Positions 6,232 through 9,415 of a DNA stretch of 9,415 bases are shown piece after piece; the stretch's first letter is position 1, and the number at the start of each line of letters is the position of its first letter. Made by a program: the position numbers and the translations under genes. The DNA is taken from NCBI GenBank assembly GCA_002413385.1, contig DHWW01000277.1, forward strand, positions 213-9,627, in the 5' to 3' direction. Source of the DNA: Granulicella sp. UBA5172 (lineage in GTDB: Bacteria; Acidobacteriota; Terriglobia; Terriglobales; Acidobacteriaceae). The notes under the pieces are model-generated. The model worked only from the letters and a program-made list of their open reading frames with translations, had not been told where the DNA came from and made no database searches.

Positions 6232-6368
6232 GCGGCTGAGTGTTCGGAAGGCCCTGTTCGCGTTGGAAGCGCTGTGCGGAAACGTGAGGATAGAAGCGTC
6301 ACTCGTACCGAAAGCTCGTAAAAAGCTGACGCCTGCACCTCAACGATGGCGCTGTAGACTGAATCTGA

Positions 6369-6683
6369 ATGAATTCACAAAGGGATCAATGTGTTGAGGC
6401 GCTTCAATCCGCGCTCCATGCGGCCTGCGAGAATGAGCGAAGGTGGATGGAAATGTCCCCGGAGTTCTCCCCCGACAGCGAACTGATGGAGCAGTGGACC
6501 CGTACGGCTAAACTGCGGCGGCTTGAAGTCGAGCGGATCGAGGCGCTCTTTGCGAACGTAACGGAACCTTCGATCTCTTCGCGGCCAGTGGGCAACGAAG
6601 CGGTTGAGTTTGGCAAGATGGATTGGGAGGGGCAGGATGAGCGATTCGGAACTACAAGCAGAGTTGGAACGACTGCGGGCTGA
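6369..6683 (+). CDS. Hypothetical helical protein, 104 aa
   Basis: I do not recognise this protein. The first two thirds are rich in Glu, Arg, Ala and Leu and predict as two helices (CVEALQSALHAACENERR, and MEQWTRTAKLRRLEVERIEA), joined by an EMSPEFSPDSE linker. The ATG at 6369 directly follows an in-frame TGA at 6366, so it is the only upstream start, though no ribosome-binding site is visible. The last 15 codons overlap the start of the next gene in a different frame and are less convincing (FGTTSRVGTTAG). Position and direction suggest it leads a plus-strand cluster that runs through 6637-6879 to 7010-8020. A real gene is likely but not certain. Confidence 0.5.
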   Translation: MNSQRDQCVEALQSALHAACENERRWMEMSPEFSPDSELMEQWTRTAKLRRLEVERIEALFANVTEPSISSRPVGNEAVEFGKMDWEGQDERFGTTSRVGTTAG

Positions 6684-6879
6684 GAATGCACGGCTCAAGA
6701 ACAAGGGCGCTGGCGGGTTGAGCCTCAAGGTCAGCGAGAAGGGCGCCGTCTCTCTTTACGGAATGGGACGTTTTCCCGTCACCCTCTATAAGGAGCAGTG
6801 GCTTCGCATTCTTGCCAGCGCTCCAGAGATCGAGACGTTCATCCGCGAAAACGACAGCAAGCTCAAGACGAAAGAATAG
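6637..6879 (+). CDS. Small coiled-coil protein, 80 aa
   Basis: The N-terminus SELQAELERLRAENARLKNK (residues 4-23) is a textbook heptad pattern with an Asn at a core position, as in short leucine-zipper dimers. The rest is a compact domain with VSEKGAVSLYGMGRFPVTLY (about 30-49) followed by a helix KEQWLRILASAPEIETFIREN. I recall similar 70-90 aa hypotheticals on mobile elements and accessory regions but cannot name a family. GGGAGGGG just upstream of ATG 6637 favours this start over an in-frame one at 6604. It overlaps the previous frame by 47 bases and precedes the 336-aa protein, so co-expression is likely. A dimerising partner or adaptor role is inference only. Confidence 0.72.
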   Translation: MSDSELQAELERLRAENARLKNKGAGGLSLKVSEKGAVSLYGMGRFPVTLYKEQWLRILASAPEIETFIRENDSKLKTKE

Positions 6880-6915
6880 CGGCGTCTTCCCGCACAGGAG
6901 CGTTGATCCACCATC

Positions 6916-7026
6916 ATGCCCAGGAAACGTACTGAGTCCCCCGCGGCTCTTCCCGATCGATACTTTGTCAAAGAGCTTGCGGGTGAAAATCCTCCGTCAT
7001 TGACCGGCCATGAAACGGCTGTATGA
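6916..7026 (+). CDS. Short ORF (36 aa), possible leader or shifted 5' end of the next gene
   Basis: ATG 6916 opens a 36-codon frame (MPRKRTESPAALPDRYF at its start) that ends at TGA 7024-7026, overlapping the next gene's ATG at 7010 by 17 bases. AGGAG lies 17 bases upstream, too far for a good ribosome-binding site. The basic, Pro-rich start followed by ALPDRY looks like the N-terminus of a longer protein. The 7010 frame begins KRLYELASNLYGL, so an old frameshift may have split one gene. Alternatively it is a translationally coupled leader. Confidence 0.28.
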   Translation: MPRKRTESPAALPDRYFVKELAGENPPSLTGHETAV

Positions 7027-8020
7027 GTTGGCCTCCAACCTCTATGGGCTGCATCCCTGGCGGGTGCTTGACGAGAGCCAACTGATACTGGTCCGCGACA
7101 GCGTCAGCGGTGAGCTTTGCTACTGCTCGGTCATGGGCATGCTCGGCGAGGTCTATTCCGTGCACGCCTATATCGGTACTGAAAGCCTGCGCCTGTTTCG
7201 CAGAATGCAAGTCGAAGAGATCACTGAAGCGGGTGAGTTCTTTGCCACGCAGCACAGCGTCTCGGTGGAGTTTGTGCCCAGGGCGGAGCTGGAACGACAA
7301 GACCGGGAGTTGCTCGCAGCGCTGGGCCATCCACAGGGCAGAGGTCTGGCCTCGCCCATCTTCCGCACCATCCGTCCCGGCTTTCATCCGTGGTTTGTCA
7401 CTGAAGAGGAGGCCCGGACGCTGGCCGAGTGCATCCGCGCTGTCATCGTGGTCTCCGCGGCTGTTGCCAGCCAGGAGAGCGCGAAGTTCTGGGATCTGGC
7501 CGACACCTATCCGATGGTCTCGCGCATGGATGGGGCCGAGCCGCGATACCAGGTTGATCTGGTCAAAGCGGTCCTTCCCGCCGAGCCGCCCACCATGCCG
7601 GTTCGACTGGAAGAAGAGACGCTGCGTCCGTTGCGCAGCCAGGACTATACGGTGCGGGGAGTGATGGAGCTCGACCACATTCTCACCGGAACCCCTATCG
7701 GCAAAAAAGGCGAACGCAACTCCTGCGCCGCGTTCGCGCTGGCTGTCGATGCAGAGAGTGGAATCATTCTTGCGCCTGACGTAAGCGATTCCAGCATCGC
7801 TGCCGGAGACGCGCTGGCAAGAGTGTTTCTCCGTGTGGTTCAAGCCAGCCGCACGCTGCCCAAAGAGGTCTGGGTACGCAGCCAAAAGCTGAAGGACTGC
7901 CTTGCCCCGCTCATGGAATCCTTCGGCGTGGCGATTCGAGTTGCTGGCCGACTTCCGGCTTCAGACGAGGCCCGCTCCAGTTTGCTCGGCTTTTTACAGG
8001 GAGGCTCTCGCGGCAGATAG
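7010..8020 (+). CDS. DUF7309/DUF6930-like protein of unknown function
   Basis: A 336-aa soluble protein without signal peptide or membrane segment. The N-terminal half (about 1-150: LYELASNLYGLHPWRVLDES, ELCYCSVMGMLGEVYSVHAY and TIRPGFHPWFVTEEEARTLA) matches what I remember of the DUF7309 domain. The C-terminal half (about 215-330: VRGVMELDHIL, CAAFALAVDAESGIILAPD and VWVRSQKLKDCLAPLMESFG) matches DUF6930. The two often occur together in proteins of unknown role in accessory regions. An in-frame stop at 7001-7003 makes ATG 7010 the earliest ATG, so the N-terminus may be a few tens of residues short (see the ORF at 6916). It is the last intact gene of the cluster; after it the sequence degenerates. 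Assignment rests on memory of family patterns. Confidence 0.78.
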   Translation: MKRLYELASNLYGLHPWRVLDESQLILVRDSVSGELCYCSVMGMLGEVYSVHAYIGTESLRLFRRMQVEEITEAGEFFATQHSVSVEFVPRAELERQDRELLAALGHPQGRGLASPIFRTIRPGFHPWFVTEEEARTLAECIRAVIVVSAAVASQESAKFWDLADTYPMVSRMDGAEPRYQVDLVKAVLPAEPPTMPVRLEEETLRPLRSQDYTVRGVMELDHILTGTPIGKKGERNSCAAFALAVDAESGIILAPDVSDSSIAAGDALARVFLRVVQASRTLPKEVWVRSQKLKDCLAPLMESFGVAIRVAGRLPASDEARSSLLGFLQGGSRGR

Positions 8021-8242
8021 AACATGAGCGTCTCGCACTCTCGCCGGTGCCACATGGGTAAACGCCGAAGCGTTCCGTGATGTGTCCGGCCTCGTCCAGG
8101 AAACTGTGCAGGAGATAGTAAATTGTCGTTGGCTGGCATGTATGTGCATGCAGCCACTGTCCGCTCGCTGAGCCTACGTCCGGCACCTTCATTCAGCATC
8201 ACCGGGTGTACCGCCAGCCAGCCCTCGAGCAGGCGGAGTGAT

Positions 8243-8398
8243 TCAAAGCTTGGTCACCTCTGCATCGCAACCTGCCGGTCCAGGCCCATCACCGGCCTGA
8301 GGGTGTTCCAACTTGATGGGTTCGAGGGTACCGTTACGCTTGCGGACGTTCATGGGGGCCGGGGTAGTCCCGGGGGCTGCATTGATATCAACTGGCAC
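8243..8398 (-). pseudogene. ATP-cone N-terminal fragment, ribonucleotide reductase NrdA-like
   Basis: A 51-codon minus-strand frame starts at GTG 8398 with AAGGAAGG (complement of 8410-8417) 11 bases upstream. Residues 1-15 are an Ala/Pro/Thr-rich leader (INAAPGTTPAP), then NVRKRNGTLEPIKLE (17-31). The V-x-KRNGxxEP core is the signature opening of the ATP-cone domain (PF03477), which senses ATP/dATP in class I/II ribonucleotide reductase large subunits and in NrdR. The expected continuation (KIVRAV.. helices) is missing: after residue 31 the frame turns into Pro/Gly-rich noise and stops. I read it as the 5' end of a nrdA-like gene cut off after about 30 residues. NrdR is less likely because its cone is preceded by a zinc finger. 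Confidence 0.45.
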
Positions 8399-8482
8399 TG
8401 TAGGGTGGACCTTCCTTGTTCATTTGCGAGTCCGTATATCCGGGTCGTTAAAGGTAATACCCAGCGACGGGGCTCAGGGGCG

Positions 8483-8508
8483 AAAAAGCCCCCGAAGTTT
8501 CTCGGAGG
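8483..8508 (-). terminator. Rho-independent terminator on the minus strand
   Basis: Read on the minus strand, CCTCCGA and TCGGGGG form a 7-bp stem (one T-G wobble) around a 6-base loop GAAACT, followed by CTTTTT. It lies about 45 bases beyond the stop of the minus-strand reading frame at 8553-8697 and before the GTG start at 8398. It therefore separates two former genes of the same orientation. Confidence 0.6.
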
Positions 8509-8552
8509 CGTCTCGCACTATGGGTTGAAAAGTCGATGCGTGCTTCAAGCAC

Positions 8553-8697
8553 CTACAGCAGTTCCTCCACGCCGGGGTCCGACAGGTTGAACCACTTCTC
8601 ATTTGGGCTCCATGAAGCCGTAGTACTCCTCAGCGGTGTACACCACTTTAGATCCATATGCGGGGGCGAAGTCCCTCTCTTCGGTTGCCGCTAGCAT
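8553..8697 (-). pseudogene. 3' fragment of an unidentified minus-strand gene
   Basis: From 8697 the minus strand reads LAATEERDFAPAYGSK and VVYTAEEYYGFMEP in one frame. In the next frame it continues NEKWFNLSDPGVEELL and stops at 8553-8555. Joined by a one-base shift near 8602 this gives a plausible acidic C-terminus of about 48 residues. The WFNLSDP wording recalls the N-terminus of some IS5-type transposases, but there it would not be followed by a stop, so I leave the family open. A terminator follows, which supports a true gene end. Confidence 0.3.
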
Positions 8698-8718
8698 ATG
8701 GGCTGACCAGAGGCGCGG

Positions 8719-9415
8719 ATGGCGACTTTACAGCATGCCCTCGTTCAAGGTGTCGCGCAATGCTTTCAGCTCGAAGAGGGGGAGATCCAGACCGAGCCCA
8801 CACCTTCACGAGATGACAGGAGATGTCTCCTGTTTTACGAGTCTTCGGAAGGTGGTGCGGGCGTACTGAGCCGTCTGGTTCGTGAAGGTGGCAACATGGC
8901 GTGGGTGGCCAGAACAGCCTTAACTCTCATGCACTATGAAGGAATCGACGAAGCAGCCGAACACGCGGACGTGTCCAGACTCAGGTCGCTGTCTGATGCG
9001 CAATGTGTCAACGGTTGCTACCGCTGCCTTCTCTCGTACTACAACCAGCCTGACCATGAGTTGATCGATCGGAACGACGAGGCAGCACTGAGATTCCTGC
9101 TGCGGCTTGCACGCGCCAAAGTCAACCCACAGGAAGATACTCCGGCGACAGCTTATTCGGTGACGGGGACGTGGCGACTTGCGTGCTCGGGATGGAAGCT
9201 TCCTGTACCTGACCTCACGGGGTACGGTAGTGCCGATGAATTCGTACTCATCTGGAGTCAACACGCCGTTGTCGCCTACTTGAGAGCACAGACGGCGGAA
9301 GAGTCCGCTGTTTGGGCCTCACGAGGTTTCGCGTTGCTGAACCTCCCGCAATCCCCACCCGAGAAGCCACCTACCGAGCTCATGCAACTACTGGTGAGTT
9401 TGGCAACTTGGCTTG
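8719..9415 (+). pseudogene. DUF1998/helicase C-terminal part (DrmA-like), 5'-truncated, runs off window
   Basis: An open frame from 8707 to the window end reads PEARMATLQHALVQGVAQCF, then EGEIQTEPTPSRDDRR, then LLFYESSEGGAGVLSRLVRE, and later CVNGCYRCLLSYYNQPDHEL. The YEssEGGAGVL element and the C-x3-C-x2-C cluster (C96, C100, C103 from ATG 8719) with LLSYYNQPDHELIDR are typical of the C-terminal region of superfamily-2 helicases with a DUF1998/zinc module. These include DISARM DrmA/DrmB-type and MrfA-type proteins. Such proteins are 800-1200 aa, and the motor domains are entirely missing here: a stop at 8704 and unrelated sequence precede it. ATG 8719 has no ribosome-binding site. A Trp-rich C-terminal extension (GTWRLACSGWKLPVPD) follows the Cys cluster. 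No partner gene for a defence system is visible in the window. Confidence 0.68.

Larger units (their letters stand above)
8021..8700. other. Decayed region with minus-strand gene fragments
   Basis: About 680 bases without an intact gene. The longest plus-strand frame (8123-8590) has no coding character. On the minus strand, separate short stretches look like real protein in different frames. From 8697 down they are an acidic frame, a terminator, a ribosome-binding site with an ATP-cone-like start, and then GWLAVHPVMLNEGAGRRLSE (about 8214-8155). The last stretch is TIYYLLHSFLDEAGHITERF (about 8129-8070). The frame changes and stops suggest several disabled pieces of former genes. Confidence 0.5.
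5505..9415. mobile_element. Left part of a degraded genomic island at tRNA-Thr
   Basis: The evidence is the tRNA 3' end followed by TGTGGGA repeats, a truncated integrase aimed at the tRNA, a run of accessory unknowns, a stretch of fragmented coding sequence and a truncated helicase-type gene. Codon choice also changes: genes left of the tRNA favour G-ending codons on the plus strand, while those to the right favour C-ending codons. No second copy of the tRNA 3' end is found before 9415, so the right boundary is outside the window and the length is unknown. Confidence 0.55.

Noticed and set aside
8123..8590. A plus-strand 155-aa frame in the decayed region
   Set aside because: Composition is mixed, no ribosome-binding site is seen, and the minus strand of the same stretch shows recognisable protein-like segments and a terminator.
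8553..8640. IS5-type transposase fragment suggested by WFNLSDP
   Set aside because: Only about seven residues match, the frame ends where the transposase should continue, and no terminal inverted repeats were found. A terminator after the stop argues for a normal gene end instead.
5505..9415. CRISPR array or second tRNA-end repeat (attR)
   Set aside because: No regularly spaced repeats were found, and no second copy of the tRNA 3' segment was seen by eye in the island part of the window.

Overview
The window reads as a high-GC soil-type bacterium, most likely an Acidobacteriota of the Terriglobia/Granulicella kind. The basis is family-level recognition: a DUF6599-type exported protein, an FmdE-like protein with a C-terminal zinc finger, an RDD/GY-rich exported protein, and short dispersed palindromic repeats of the 'CCCTTCGGCAAGCTCAGGG' and 'TTCCTCCGCTGCGCTGCGGAA' types. 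No tool was run, so the genus is inference. The window falls into a chromosomal left half (about 1-5504) and an accessory right half (about 5505-9415), which meet at a tRNA-Thr(CGT) gene.

Left half: a small secreted Tyr/Gly/Arg/Asp-rich protein (192-617) is followed by a near-perfect terminator (632-667) and a dispersed repeat. A minus-strand FmdE-family protein (789-1424) comes next. A GH13 alpha-glucosidase/alpha-amylase-like gene (1576-2721) then keeps its first ~280 residues, takes an in-frame 84-bp repeat insert, and stops just after the catalytic-Glu region at a second palindromic repeat (2566-2619). Directly after that repeat the sequence becomes the C-terminal catalytic domain of an N-acetylmuramoyl-L-alanine amidase. 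This arrangement looks like a repeat-mediated deletion, or an assembly collapse, that joined the 5' part of one gene to the 3' part of another. An EthD-like small protein (3451-3759) and a DUF6599-like exported, membrane-anchored protein (3812-5011) follow. The next intergenic stretch holds a consensus-like sigma70 promoter 17 bp-spaced (5152-5180) and a strong terminator (5232-5264). Together they bracket a ~78-nt transcript with no convincing ORF, a candidate small RNA carrying two TGCCTCC (anti-Shine-Dalgarno-like) motifs.

Right half: tRNA-Thr(CGT) has its own promoter and an encoded CCA. Immediately downstream are TGTGGGA direct and inverted repeats, then the 3' end of a minus-strand tyrosine recombinase that has lost most of its N-terminal part. 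This is the usual layout of an element integrated at a tRNA 3' end. A plus-strand cluster follows: a 104-aa unknown, an 80-aa coiled-coil protein, a possible 36-aa leader or frameshifted start, and a 336-aa DUF7309/DUF6930-like protein. Region 8021-8700 carries no intact gene. Its minus strand shows fragments of coding sequence, including a ribosome-binding site, a GTG start and an ATP-cone-like N-terminus of the ribonucleotide reductase type, and, upstream of that, a terminator and a short acidic reading frame. The window ends inside the 5'-truncated, plus-strand C-terminal part of a DUF1998-containing helicase-type protein, the family type seen in DISARM DrmA/DrmB and MrfA-like helicases.

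Overall, the right half is a degraded genomic island rather than an intact system. The points most worth checking are the repeat-bounded amylase/amidase chimera, the promoter-terminator-bracketed small RNA next to the tRNA, the small coiled-coil + DUF6930-like gene cluster, and the helicase remnant.
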